The notes below the pieces were generated by a model. The model was given only the letters and a program-made list of their open reading frames with translations, did not search any database and was not told the DNA's origin. The position numbers and the translations under genes were made by a program. This document shows positions 54,217 to 63,232 of a DNA stretch of 64,000 nt, one piece after another; position 1 is the stretch's first letter, and each line of letters opens with the position of its first letter. The stretch is from assembly GCA_019636675.1 (NCBI GenBank), contig JAHBXC010000002.1, positions 763,025 to 827,024 on the forward strand, given 5' to 3'. Source of the DNA: Phycisphaeraceae bacterium. GTDB lineage: Bacteria; Planctomycetota; Phycisphaerae; Phycisphaerales; UBA1924.

Positions 54217-55445
54217 CGTCCGCGCTTCGGGTCGAACGCTTCGCGCAGACCCTCTCCAACGAAGTTGAGCGCGAGCAGGGTGATGCCCAGCATGCCGCAG
54301 GGGAACACCAGCAGCCACCAGCGCGATCGCACCGTGTTGAGCTCGCTCAGCCCGGCGGCGGCGAGGTTGCCCCAGCTGGGCGTGGGGGGCATCACGCCGA
54401 TGCCCAGGAACGAGAGGAACGATTCCTGCAGGATCGCCTGGGGCACCGTGAGCGTCGCGTACACGATGATCGGCCCGAGCAGGTTCGGCAGCAGGTGCCT
54501 GGCGAAAATGCGGCGCGTGGGCGCGCCGATGGCGCGTGCCGCCTCTACGAAGGGCTGCGCCTTCAGACTCAGCACCTGCCCGCGGATGACGCGCGCCATC
54601 GTCAGCCACGACACGCCCCCGATCGCGACCAGCAGCGTCACGATGTTGACCAGCGTTCGACGCGATTCGACCGCCTCCACGGAGTACCGGGCCGAAGCGT
54701 CTGATTCGATCCGCTGGATCGTCGCCTGGTCCTCTCGCTGTTCGGGGGGCAGCGCCCCGACGCGCTGCTCGACGAAGGCGACGCGCTGACGGGTCGTCTC
54801 CGCGACGCGACTGGCGATCGCGCGGTCCGCGAGCGCATCAACGGCGACCGCGAGCAGCACCACGAGGAGGATGTAGGGAAGCCCGTAGAGAACATCGACG
54901 ATGCGCATCATCACGGCGTCCACGCGCCCGCCCACCCAGCCGGCGATCATGCCGTAGAGCGTGCCGATCGCGACGCTGATGAGCGCGGCGGAGACGCCGA
55001 TGCCCAGCGAGATCCCGCCGCCCACGAGCACGCGCGAGAGCTGGTCTCGCCCGAGCTGGTCGGAGCCGAGCCAGAACCGAGGACGCGCGGCGCGCGCCTG
55101 CTCGGGCGTCGGGTCGGGCGCGTCTTCGAGAGGGACACCGAGGTCCGTTGCCAGGCGGGCGCGTGCCGCCGCCTCGGACGCGAGAGCGAGTCGCTCCCGT
55201 TCGGTCTCGTTGTGGGGCGCCCAGAGCGGGGGCAGACGCGTCGCGTCGAGGTTCCCGGCTCGATACCGAGCGGCCCCCCCAGCGCCCCCGGCGCCCCCGG
55301 CGGTCCAGGGCAGCGTGACGACGCACGCGAGCACGATCAGCGCGAGCACAGCCGAGCCGATCATGCCGGCGACGGAGCGCGTGAACGGGTTGTCTCGCTT
55401 TCGCGGCGGCGCGAGGAGCGCCGGCACCGCTTCCTGCTCGGGCAT
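54213..55445 (-). CDS. ABC transporter permease, DppC/OppC type
   Basis: A 410-residue permease with the OppC-type N-terminal domain and the EAA loop EAARAIGAPTRRIFARHLLPN near residue 320. It is longer than typical because of an extra charged region of about 60-70 residues (ASRVAETTRQRVAFVEQRV onward, ~215-285) inserted between transmembrane helices. ATG 55445 is chosen over TTG 55454. It pairs with the ATP-binding gene behind it. Confidence 0.88.
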   Translation of the reverse strand: MPEQEAVPALLAPPRKRDNPFTRSVAGMIGSAVLALIVLACVVTLPWTAGGAGGAGGAARYRAGNLDATRLPPLWAPHNETERERLALASEAAARARLATDLGVPLEDAPDPTPEQARAARPRFWLGSDQLGRDQLSRVLVGGGISLGIGVSAALISVAIGTLYGMIAGWVGGRVDAVMMRIVDVLYGLPYILLVVLLAVAVDALADRAIASRVAETTRQRVAFVEQRVGALPPEQREDQATIQRIESDASARYSVEAVESRRTLVNIVTLLVAIGGVSWLTMARVIRGQVLSLKAQPFVEAARAIGAPTRRIFARHLLPNLLGPIIVYATLTVPQAILQESFLSFLGIGVMPPTPSWGNLAAAGLSELNTVRSRWWLLVFPCGMLGITLLALNFVGEGLREAFDPKRGR

Positions 55446-55479
55446 CGTGCCCAAGCATACCGGTCAGGCGCGACTCGGG

Positions 55480-56397
55480 TTACTCGCGGCGCGGGTCGCC
55501 GCCGCCGCGCTGCGCCGGGCCGGGACGGCGCTCACGCTCGTCTGCCAGAAGCTCGCGGACCTTCTGGTCGATCTCGGCGTCGCGCTCGTCGGCGGATTCC
55601 TTCAACTCGGCGCGCATCGACGCGACGCGCTGCTCGAGCCGGTCGACCATCAGGGCCCGCTCGCGGTTGGCAATGTCCACTCGCTGCGCGACCAGCTCGC
55701 GCAGAGCCGTGTTCGCGCGGGCGACCTCCTCGGCGGGCGGGGACGCCGCGCCGCTGAGGCGCTGGATGCGCTGCGCCGCCTGGCGGATCTGCCAGTCCAG
55801 ACGCATCGAGTCGGTGCGCAGCGAGAACATCTCCGGGTCGCGATCGCGCATCTCCATCTGGGGGAGCAGTCGAGGCGCCATGCGCCGGTAGACCTGCTCG
55901 GCCCGATCCGGGTTGTCGAGGATCTCGGCCTCGACGCGCTCGGCGATCTGCGGCGCCGTGTCTCGCAGGAACCGCATCATCTCGCGCAGACGCTGGGCGT
56001 CGTACTCGAGGTTCTGCGCGGGCTCGTCGTGCGCGTGCGCGCCGGGGCCCTCGCGCATACGCTCGCCCATCGCGAAGACGCGATCTCGCATCAGCGATCG
56101 CATGACCTCGCCCACCGGGGCGCCGCGACCAAGCTCGGCCTTCGCACGCGTGATCGCGGCCTCTTCCTTCTGGATCTCGGCGAGACGCCGATCGAGGCGC
56201 TCGGTGAGGATCTCGGCGTTGATCGCGGGCGCCAGCGACGGCTGCTCCTGCGCCGCGGCGGGCGTCGGCTGGCCGGAGCGGCGCGCCTGGTCGCGCCCCC
56301 CGGGCTGGGCGAACGCCGCGGAGCACGCGAGGGCGGCGGCGCAGGCGGCGAGCAGCGTGAGGCGAGATGTGGTGGTCGTGCGCATGGTCACATCCAT
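55480..56397 (-). CDS. secreted coiled-coil protein of the ECF sigma operon
   Basis: A 305-residue protein with a signal peptide (cleavage after AAFAQ, about residue 28) and a largely helical, Glu/Arg-rich mature part with no recognised domain. Its start overlaps the end of the anti-sigma-like gene (ATGTGA), and GAGGA precedes it, so the two are coupled. It may be the periplasmic partner in sigma control (inference). Confidence 0.6.
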   Translation of the reverse strand: MDVTMRTTTTSRLTLLAACAAALACSAAFAQPGGRDQARRSGQPTPAAAQEQPSLAPAINAEILTERLDRRLAEIQKEEAAITRAKAELGRGAPVGEVMRSLMRDRVFAMGERMREGPGAHAHDEPAQNLEYDAQRLREMMRFLRDTAPQIAERVEAEILDNPDRAEQVYRRMAPRLLPQMEMRDRDPEMFSLRTDSMRLDWQIRQAAQRIQRLSGAASPPAEEVARANTALRELVAQRVDIANRERALMVDRLEQRVASMRAELKESADERDAEIDQKVRELLADERERRPGPAQRGGGDPRRE

Positions 56398-56894
56398 TCC
56401 TCGATGTCGAGGATATCGATCGGCGTGCGTTCGCTCGCGGACGCGGCGTCGACCTCCTGACGCAGCGAGACAAGGCGAGCGTCGGCGAAGTGCGAATCGC
56501 CCATCGCGAGCCACGAGTCCAGCTCGTCGAGCAGGTCCGGAGAGGACGCGTCGACGAGATCCGGGCCGGCCGGGGTCGTCGCCGGGCCGGTTCGCGCGGT
56601 CATCAGCACGATCGCGCCCGTCGTGGCGAGCAACGCGAGCCCCGCGGCGATCCGGACAATCGGTGCGAAGGAGCGACGCGTCGCCGGGGCTGGCGGCGCG
56701 GCGTGCTCGCCCTCGACGAGTCGCAGGGCTGCGCCGGTCTTCAGAGCGACGCGCGACGCGTTCAGCACGCGCGACTCGAAGCCGGCGTCGGGCTCGCGCC
56801 GGAGGGATTCCGCTCGTCCCTCCAGCGCGCGCCCGATGGGTTCGAGCGAGGGGTCCCGCTCGTGGTTCTCGTGGGTGTGGTTCGTGTCAGACAT
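56388..56894 (-). CDS. anti-sigma-factor-like membrane protein
   Basis: A 168-residue protein with a histidine-rich start, a membrane helix near 75-98 (IVRIAAGLALLATTGAIVLM) and an acidic C-terminus. Size, single helix and position directly after an ECF sigma gene fit a cognate anti-sigma factor, although no zinc-binding anti-sigma motif is present. It overlaps the sigma gene by eight bases. Confidence 0.55.
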   Translation of the reverse strand: MSDTNHTHENHERDPSLEPIGRALEGRAESLRREPDAGFESRVLNASRVALKTGAALRLVEGEHAAPPAPATRRSFAPIVRIAAGLALLATTGAIVLMTARTGPATTPAGPDLVDASSPDLLDELDSWLAMGDSHFADARLVSLRQEVDAASASERTPIDILDIEEWM

Positions 56895-57519
56895 GATCGC
56901 CTCCGAGGGCGTGGGGTGTTTCGGTCGTGGTGAGCGCGTCGCGCAGTTTGGCGAGCGCGCGATGGTGTCGGGCAAGGACGGTGCCGAGCGGCTCGCGGAG
57001 CGTCGCGGCGATGGTCTTGAAGCTCATGCCGCAGTGGTGCCGGAGTTCGATCACATCTCGGTCGGCGTCGGAGAGCGCGTCGATCGCGTCGCGCAGCGCC
57101 GAGTGCTCGTCGGGGGACGCCGGCTCGGAGCGTGAGGCGCGTCCGGGCGCGTCGCCCGAGTCGCGGGCCCGGTCCATCGCGACGCCGGCGCGTTTGGCCT
57201 TTCGTGCCGCGTCGCGCACGCGGTTGGCGGCGATCTGGAAGAGCCAGGGCTCGAAGGACCCTCGCTCGTCGTAGTCGGCGCTGCGGAGTTTGCTGGCGAT
57301 GGTGACGAACACGGACTGGGTGATCTCCTCCGCGTCGTCGGGCGAGAACCGTCTCGACCGGGCGAGCGCGTAGACGCGTCGGGCGTACAGCGAGACCAGT
57401 TCGGCCCACGCGTCCTCGTCGCCGCGGGAAGCCCGCGCGACGAGCGCACCGACCGTGCCGGGCTGCTCGGCCCGTTGATCGGCGTTCCCGGACGGTGGGG
57501 GGCTTGGCATCGGCAGCAT
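56887..57519 (-). CDS. ECF-type RNA polymerase sigma factor
   Basis: A 210-residue sigma-70 family protein with region 2 (DEDAWAELVSLYARRVYALA onward, DAEEITQSVFVTI) and region 4 (LSDADRDVIELRHHCGMSFKTIAATLREPLGTV) but no region 3, as in ECF factors. It is the first gene of a three-gene unit with an anti-sigma-like membrane protein and a secreted protein. ATG 57519 is chosen for the GAGGA upstream; ATG 57510 is possible. A G-rich tract lies just upstream. Confidence 0.9.
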   Translation of the reverse strand: MLPMPSPPPSGNADQRAEQPGTVGALVARASRGDEDAWAELVSLYARRVYALARSRRFSPDDAEEITQSVFVTIASKLRSADYDERGSFEPWLFQIAANRVRDAARKAKRAGVAMDRARDSGDAPGRASRSEPASPDEHSALRDAIDALSDADRDVIELRHHCGMSFKTIAATLREPLGTVLARHHRALAKLRDALTTTETPHALGGDHV

Positions 57520-57560
57520 CGTCCTCAAAGGGAAACGACGGACGAGGCAGGGTATTGCGT

Positions 57561-57599
57561 GGGAAGGGGAGCAGGGAGCAGGGAGTGGGGAGCAGGGGG
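57561..57599 (+). other. G-quadruplex-like tract upstream of the ECF sigma gene
   Basis: Six G runs of three to five bases separated by two to four bases (GGGAAGGGGAGCAGGG... pattern) lie 42-80 bp upstream of the sigma start, on the template strand for that gene. Confidence 0.5.
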
Positions 57600-57738
57600 A
57601 AGAGATCGGGCGGGGGCGGGTGATCGTCTCAAGGAGGGGGCGCCGCTGGACGATTCGGGGCGTCTGGAAGGCCCCCTCCCTTGACCCTCCGGCCCCCGGG
57701 GTGCTACCTTCCACCCGTCCCCATGGGGACGACATTGA

Positions 57739-57811
57739 GGGCAGTTAGCTCAGTTGGTAGAGCACCGCACTGAAAATGCGGGTGTCCCCGGTTCAAGTCC
57801 GGGACTGCCCA
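57739..57811 (+). tRNA. tRNA-Phe(GAA)
   Basis: A 73-nt cloverleaf with acceptor GGGCAGT/ACTGCCC, anticodon loop CTGAAAA giving GAA, and T arm GGTTCAAGTCC. CCA is not encoded. Confidence 0.96.
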
Positions 57812-57915
57812 TTCGGGGTTTCCGAACCTCAGCAACCCAGCGAGTCGCACGCGAAGCGCTTTCCTGCGACCGCGGGCGAGTGTGTCCTTGGGTCGGCGCC
57901 GGCCCGTCCGGTCGC

Positions 57916-59013
57916 TCACGCGGCCTTGCGGCGATCACGCGTCACGCGCACCGGCTCCGCGGTGGGTTTGCCCAGGTAATAGCCCTGCACCAGGTCGATG
58001 CCCAGAAGGTGGACAGCGTCGAGTTGCTCAGGCGTTTCGACGCCCTCGATGAGGGTCGTGATATTGCGGCTCTGGGCGTGCTCGACGAGGCCGCGGATCA
58101 GACCAAGGTCGTGGGGACGCGGTCGATCGGGCAGCAGGCCCTTGGCGAGCTTGATGACGTCGGGGCGGAGTTCGTCGATGTAGGACAGCGCGGTGTGGCC
58201 GGTGCCGAGATCATCGAGGGCGACTTTGCATCCGTGGTCGCGATAGGTGTCGAGGATGTGACGCAGGTGCGCGATGTTGGGGAAGGCCTCGCTCTCGACG
58301 ACCTCGAAGACGAGCTTCTCCATGAGCCAGCCGGCGGCGGTCGCCGCTTCCCACGTGGTCTGCAGGCAGATCGCAGGGTCATAGATCACCATCGGCGTGA
58401 AGTTGACGAAGAGGAGTTCGCCGGGCTGGAGCTTCGTCGAGCCGTGCGAGATCGCGCAGGTTCTGGCGAGCTGATCGAACTGGAACATCGCGTTGTGGGC
58501 GCGGGCCGCGTCGACGAGTTCCCCGCCGTTGATGAGCCGTCCATCGATCTGGGCGCGCATCAGCGCCTCGAACGCGATGGTCTTGCCGGACGCCATGTGC
58601 ACGATGGGCTGGTAGTGGGGGATCAGGAGCCGCTCGTTCAGGACTCGGGGGAGCCACGGGGACTTCACACGATGAAGAAAGATGTCGGCGGGCACGGCGT
58701 CCCACGCTTGGCACTGTCCGTCAGGGCCGATGGGCGCCGCCTTGACATCAGCGCGCTCCAGAGGCGTCAGCGACGAGAGGAAACCCTCGACCGATTCCAC
58801 CCAATCGAGTTGAGTGAAGTGAACCGGACCACTGGGGGGGCTGGCGACGCCGCGAACTGCCTCGAGTTTGCCCATCGCTGAAGGGGCGGCAGACCACAGC
58901 GCCACACCCCCCGCAGGGATTTCGGCAACCTTGCGTTTGCAGGTGCAGGGCTGCGAGTGGCTCTGTGACGAAAGACGGATGGGCTGATTCACGGAGAGAC
59001 AGATCGGCTGCAT
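57916..59013 (-). CDS. EAL-domain protein (cyclic-di-GMP phosphodiesterase-like)
   Basis: A 365-residue protein with an N-terminal module holding a CTC motif (residues ~23-25), then an EAL domain (about 130-360): QPIVHMASGKTIAFEALMRA near 137-156, NFTPM near 224, EVVESEA near 258, DDLGTGHTALSYI near 292 and EGVETPEQLDAV near 335. Catalytic E, N, D and E positions are kept with DDF replaced by DDL, so it may be active or degenerate; it should cleave or sense cyclic di-GMP. No GGDEF domain is attached. Confidence 0.88.
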   Translation of the reverse strand: MQPICLSVNQPIRLSSQSHSQPCTCKRKVAEIPAGGVALWSAAPSAMGKLEAVRGVASPPSGPVHFTQLDWVESVEGFLSSLTPLERADVKAAPIGPDGQCQAWDAVPADIFLHRVKSPWLPRVLNERLLIPHYQPIVHMASGKTIAFEALMRAQIDGRLINGGELVDAARAHNAMFQFDQLARTCAISHGSTKLQPGELLFVNFTPMVIYDPAICLQTTWEAATAAGWLMEKLVFEVVESEAFPNIAHLRHILDTYRDHGCKVALDDLGTGHTALSYIDELRPDVIKLAKGLLPDRPRPHDLGLIRGLVEHAQSRNITTLIEGVETPEQLDAVHLLGIDLVQGYYLGKPTAEPVRVTRDRRKAA

Positions 59014-59146
59014 GAATGGTTCTGTTCAGCCATTCGCTCGTTTGTTCTCAGGCGCCCCGAGCCACAATTCGGACAGTGAAGTGCGTTTTGCGTCTCCCGC
59101 ACTTCAGCGCGCTTCAGGCGGTTCGCTCGCAGGTCCCTGCGTCAGA

Positions 59147-60814
59147 CTATTCGCAAACCCCACCGAAGTTGGTCAGAACTATGTTCAGATCCGCGAAGTC
59201 GACGACTCCGCTGCTGTTCAGGTCTGGAGCGAGACCCTGGCCGGACTGCCCGAAGGCGTCGAGCACGGCGTTCAGGTCGGCGAAGTTGACGACGCGGTCG
59301 CCGTCGATGTCGCCCGGGCAGGGCGTGAGCGGCGCGAGCGTCGCGGCGGCGGCTGCGATGTCGGGCAGGGGGCCGATGTTCTGCGAGACCGGGTTGACGC
59401 CGCTCTGCTGAGCCAACCCCGTGGAAGCCAGCAGCGCGCGCATCTCCCAGCAGTCGAGCACGGCGCCGGAGAACCGCTGCTTGTGGAACGACTGGATGAG
59501 CGCGCACGCTCCGGCGACGATCGGCGAGGCGCTCGAGGTGCCGTTGAACGTCGCGGTGTAGTGCAGGTTGGGGCCCTCGGCGGAGTACGCGCTGCCGTAT
59601 CCGGTGGTCCACACGCGCTCGCCCCACCCCTGGAGATTGACGCGAGAGCCGTAGTTCGAGAACGAGAGGCGCGAGCGCGGCGTGGTGGAGTTGCTGAACC
59701 CGGTCGCGGCGGCGCCGGCGCCCACGATGATCGCGCCCGAGTCGTTCTGCGGCAGGAAGGGCCAATGACCGGCGTTGCCCTGGCTGAAGATCGGATCATC
59801 GAGGTTCTGGTTGCCGTTGCCGGCGGCCATGACGACGATCATCCCGTTCCCGACGGCGGTGACGACCGCGTTGTACCACTGGGCGCGCCACTCGATGGGG
59901 ACATACGCCGTGCCGCCGTTGGGGCCGGTCATCTGCTGCTCGATGAGGATGACATCGCCGGGGTTGAGCGCGTTGGTGGCGTTGATGATCGCGCCGCCGA
60001 CATTCCAGACCGAGCCCGCGTAGGTGCTGGCGAAGGCGATCTGCGCGTTGTGCACGATGCCGGTGACGCCCCACCCGTTCTCGATCGCGCCGAGCTGCCC
60101 GAGCACCGCGGTGCCGTGATTGGGCCCAAAGCCGGGGTCGACCTGAGGCCCGCCGATGATCTGCACGGGGGGAAGGTCGGCGTGGTTCGGGTTGAAGGTG
60201 TACTCGAGATCGACCACGGCGACGCCCTCGCCGCGCGTGCCGAGCGTGCTCCATCCGTGGAGCGCATCGACGCCGGCCGGTGACGCGTTGAGGTACCCCT
60301 GGTTGTTCTGGAAGTTCGGGGGCAGCGGCGGGGGCGTGGGTCGCGGGTTCGGGGACGCCAGCTCGACCACATCGAGCGCGTTGAGCGCGTCGAGAACGCT
60401 GGCGGCGTCGGCGCCGTCCTCGAGAAAGGCGAAGTACTCGGTGGTGAGGTCGGCCACGCCCTTGCGGGTGCGCCGCTCGGCGGCGGCGCGCATCGCGACG
60501 AGGCGGTCCTCCGGGACGTCGTGCACGCGCGCCCAGCGCGCTACGGGCAGCGCGTCGAGCACGCCGCGCGCGCGGTCCAGCGCGCCCGTGTCGCGATCGG
60601 TCAGCGCGCCCTCGACGAGCCGGACGGGCAGATCGTCCACGAACTTGACGTGGATCACGCCGGGCTCGTCGTGCAGGGTAAGTGTCGTGTTCGCCGGCTT
60701 GACCCAGCGAACGCGCGCCGTGAAGTCCGCACGATCCGCGGCGACCGCTCCCTCGTGCGCGAACAGGGCGAGGAGCAGGGCTGCGGGCGCGAATGATCTG
60801 AGAGAGACTGGCAA
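59147..60814 (-). CDS. secreted subtilisin-like serine protease with dockerin-like tail
   Basis: A 555-residue S8-type protease with a signal peptide (cleavage after AVAA, about residue 26), a propeptide-like region, and the catalytic triad D202 (VVDLEYT), H233 (NHGTAVLG) and S427 (NGTSSASP); the oxyanion region MAAGNG is near 330. The C-terminal 55 residues are a dockerin-like calcium-loop pair (GDIDGDRVVNFADLNAVLD). TTG 60814 with CGGAG seven bases upstream is chosen as the start since the frame is open all the way into the mobile-element integrase at 62425. It is probably extracellular. Confidence 0.85.
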   Translation of the reverse strand: MPVSLRSFAPAALLLALFAHEGAVAADRADFTARVRWVKPANTTLTLHDEPGVIHVKFVDDLPVRLVEGALTDRDTGALDRARGVLDALPVARWARVHDVPEDRLVAMRAAAERRTRKGVADLTTEYFAFLEDGADAASVLDALNALDVVELASPNPRPTPPPLPPNFQNNQGYLNASPAGVDALHGWSTLGTRGEGVAVVDLEYTFNPNHADLPPVQIIGGPQVDPGFGPNHGTAVLGQLGAIENGWGVTGIVHNAQIAFASTYAGSVWNVGGAIINATNALNPGDVILIEQQMTGPNGGTAYVPIEWRAQWYNAVVTAVGNGMIVVMAAGNGNQNLDDPIFSQGNAGHWPFLPQNDSGAIIVGAGAAATGFSNSTTPRSRLSFSNYGSRVNLQGWGERVWTTGYGSAYSAEGPNLHYTATFNGTSSASPIVAGACALIQSFHKQRFSGAVLDCWEMRALLASTGLAQQSGVNPVSQNIGPLPDIAAAAATLAPLTPCPGDIDGDRVVNFADLNAVLDAFGQSGQGLAPDLNSSGVVDFADLNIVLTNFGGVCE

Positions 60815-60924
60815 GGGCGGGCTCCGATGGGGATCGCCCAGTGTGCCCGGGATCGGCAGCGAACGCAAGAGAAATCCTTCCCGGCTCCGTGGCGGCGAGC
60901 GGGCGGTACGATGGCTGTACGCCC

Positions 60925-61011
60925 GGCCCTGTGGCGGAATCGGCAGACGCAACGGACTTAAAATCCTCTGACCCCTTGCGGGTCGTGTGGGTTCGAATCC
61001 CACCGGGGCCA
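60925..61011 (+). tRNA. tRNA-Leu(TAA), integration target
   Basis: An 87-nt cloverleaf with acceptor GGCCCTG/CGGGGCC, anticodon loop CTTAAAA giving TAA, a leucine variable arm and T arm GGTTCGAATCC. The 3' end abuts the integrase gene of a mobile element, so it is very likely the attachment site. CCA is not encoded. Confidence 0.95.
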
Positions 61012-62425
61012 TTGGGTTTTCTTCGTTTTTGGCTGATTTTCTGGTGCTTTTGCTCACCCCCCGTAGGTGGCCGTTGAGTCTCACGGACTCTGCCGGAGAC
61101 GCATCCAGGCCATCGTGTTGCGCCAAGTAAACCGCCGAGACAGAGGGCTCTTCTGGGGCCGTCTGAAGGCTGTCACCAAGGTCTGGCAAAGAGGACAGGG
61201 CTCTCACCTCGTCCTCGCGGCCTGAGTGGCTGTACCGGTCCATGGTGAGGGTGATGGTCGAGTGCCGGGCCAAAGCCTGAGCGGTCTTGGGATGAACCCC
61301 GCCCTGGGCGAGGTTCGTGATGAAGGTGTGCCGCAAGGCGTGGAAGTCCACGACGCGGCCCAGACCATCCCGGTAGGGAATGCCTGCTGCCTCCAGGTCC
61401 ACCCTGAGGACGCTTGCCAGTTCTTCGCGCCGCGGAAGCTGGAAGATGGGCTGCGAAGGGTGTCGATCCCGGAGGTACTCGGCCAGCATGGATGCGGTGC
61501 TGGGACGAAGTGGTAGCGTGTCGTCCCGGCGGTGCTTCGAGTACGCGGCAAGAACGGTGACTGTGGAGAGGTCGTCCGTGAAGGCGAACGAGTCTGATGT
61601 GAGGCTTCGAATCTCACCCGCCCGCAGCCCGGTTTCGACAGCCAGCTGGTAGAGGACTGCCCGGTCTGTGCCGGACAGTCGCCAGGCTATTCGGCCGTCA
61701 ATGTCGCGACCGAAGAGCTCTCGTCCCTCGCGTGCGGCCCTCATGAGCTGCTGAAGCTCTGCCTTGGAGAGAGCTCGGCGGTCATGGCGCCGATCCGTCC
61801 GTGTATTCAGCATGTCCAAGTGCGAGAGGGGAGAGGAGATCGCCCTGCGGTCCTTAACCATCCACCGACAGAAGGTCCGGAGCGACCCGAGGTAGTAGTT
61901 GAAGGTTTGAGCACTGATGCCAGGTACGATGGCGTCGCCCTTCTTCGCGGGCTTTCGGAGGTCATTGAGAAACGCCTGCACCTTGCTCGCGGAGATGTCG
62001 TCCCAGTGCTGGAACGAGCACGCCTTGAACACCCGCTCGATGCGGTTTCGCGTGTGGCGAACGTGCTTCTCTGTGTTGCCTTTGGCCGCGAGTGCCTTGG
62101 CGAAGCCATCCAGATGTTCGCTGAGCGGCTTGTTCACCGCAACGCGTTCGCTCTTCAAGAGACCAATTGCGGCGAGCTTGTTGAGGAGTGGACGTGGTAG
62201 TCCACTGACCCATGCTTGAAGCGAAGGGTCCACCTGTCCACCAGTCGCCTTGGCGTAGGACGCGAGCTTTTGCAGGTTGCGGCCAAGCTCAAGGCTTGCG
62301 GCCTTGGACGTGAACGCTGCGATGCGTCGGGTGGCCCCACGGCAGTCCGAAAACTCGACATACCAGTTCTCAGTCTGCGTCGTCTTTCCCGCCCTGTCCT
62401 TGTACGTGCTCTTGAAGACACGCAT
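61012..62425 (-). CDS. tyrosine recombinase/integrase without stop before the tRNA
   Basis: A tyrosine recombinase with a SAM-like N-terminal core-binding region and a catalytic domain holding R268 (TGLRAGE), H362/R365 (HALRH), H388 (ARHST) and Y398 (DRYSH). It starts at ATG 62425 behind AAGGAG. About 471 codons lie within the element, and no stop codon appears before the tRNA-Leu 3' end; the frame continues antisense through the tRNA and into the protease gene (59147). In the circular form the stop would come from the attP arm (inference). Function: site-specific integration and excision at tRNA-Leu. Confidence 0.9.
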
Positions 62426-62467
62426 GGCGCGGCTCCTTTGTGGATCATCCCCTGTTGGCCTTGACAG

Positions 62468-62800
62468 TCAACCAGTGTCAGCGGAAATGCCCGCGTTCGC
62501 GGCCACTCTTGGGTCACACACTTCGAGGAAGGACTCGACGACAGGTGCCCTTCGCTGCACGAGCTGCACGAAGTACTGCGCAACGGTCGTCTCTGACGCG
62601 GCAAGTTCGCGTTCGAGTTCCCTGAAGGCTGCCGGTGAGAGACGCTCCTCCTGTAGCCAGCGCCACCAGAAAAGGGCTGCAAGCTCGAATGCCGCATGCG
62701 GCAACGTGTCTCGACCTGCGCCTCGCATCGCCTGGCCCACGCACACGAAGGCACAGTTCACGACTTCACCAAGTCGGTGAGCTGGGTGTGGCTCAGTCAT
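62468..62800 (-). CDS. hypothetical protein of the mobile element
   Basis: A 110-residue helical, soluble protein with GGAGG about nine bases upstream of ATG 62800. No family is recognised. It lies between the excisionase and integrase genes on the same strand, so it is likely part of the element's early operon. Confidence 0.6.
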   Translation of the reverse strand: MTEPHPAHRLGEVVNCAFVCVGQAMRGAGRDTLPHAAFELAALFWWRWLQEERLSPAAFRELERELAASETTVAQYFVQLVQRRAPVVESFLEVCDPRVAANAGISADTG

Positions 62801-62840
62801 CCTTCCGCCTCCTCTCCAAAGGAAGACCGCATCAGACGCC

Positions 62841-63218
62841 TTAGCTGCCGCCGCTAAACCACCGCTCGATATCCGAGCGGCGCCAGCGGGCAAGCCGTCC
62901 GATGCGGATGGGCGGGGGCAACACGCCCGCTGAGAGGTAGCGGTAGAGGCCGGCCTTGCTGATCTTGAGGAGAGAAGCGAGATCCCGCGCGGTCATGTAG
63001 TCGTTTGATCCCGAGCCTTCTTGACCGCTGGTGACCTGAGAGCCGTTGACGGCGCGGCTGCCTTTGCGTCCGTTCACACCCGGTGGGGAGGCCGCGGCCT
63101 TCTCAGGCTCCGGCTGGTCCTCCTCGCCATCGGGAAAGCCGCTAATCGTCAGCGTCTTTGGAGGCGGAGGAGGTGGGGGTTCGAGGATCGACCGAAGGAG
63201 TGGCGCGAGTTCGGGCAT
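62841..63218 (-). CDS. AlpA/excisionase-type helix-turn-helix protein
   Basis: A 125-residue protein with a proline- and acidic-rich N-terminal half and a C-terminal winged-helix of the AlpA/MerR-like excisionase kind: MTARDLASLLKISKAGLYRYL and then GVLPPPIRIGRLARWRRSDIERW. Such proteins direct excision and often regulate the integrase gene. A candidate operator precedes it. Confidence 0.82.
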   Translation of the reverse strand: MPELAPLLRSILEPPPPPPPKTLTISGFPDGEEDQPEPEKAAASPPGVNGRKGSRAVNGSQVTSGQEGSGSNDYMTARDLASLLKISKAGLYRYLSAGVLPPPIRIGRLARWRRSDIERWFSGGS

Positions 63219-63232
63219 GGGCGTATCTCCAA

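Noticed and set aside
60815..60924. Treating the whole 1,092-codon frame (59147-62425) as a single designed gene
   Set aside because: The protease part has its own ribosome site, start and signal peptide, and the joining region is antisense tRNA; it is reported as two genes with an open frame between them.
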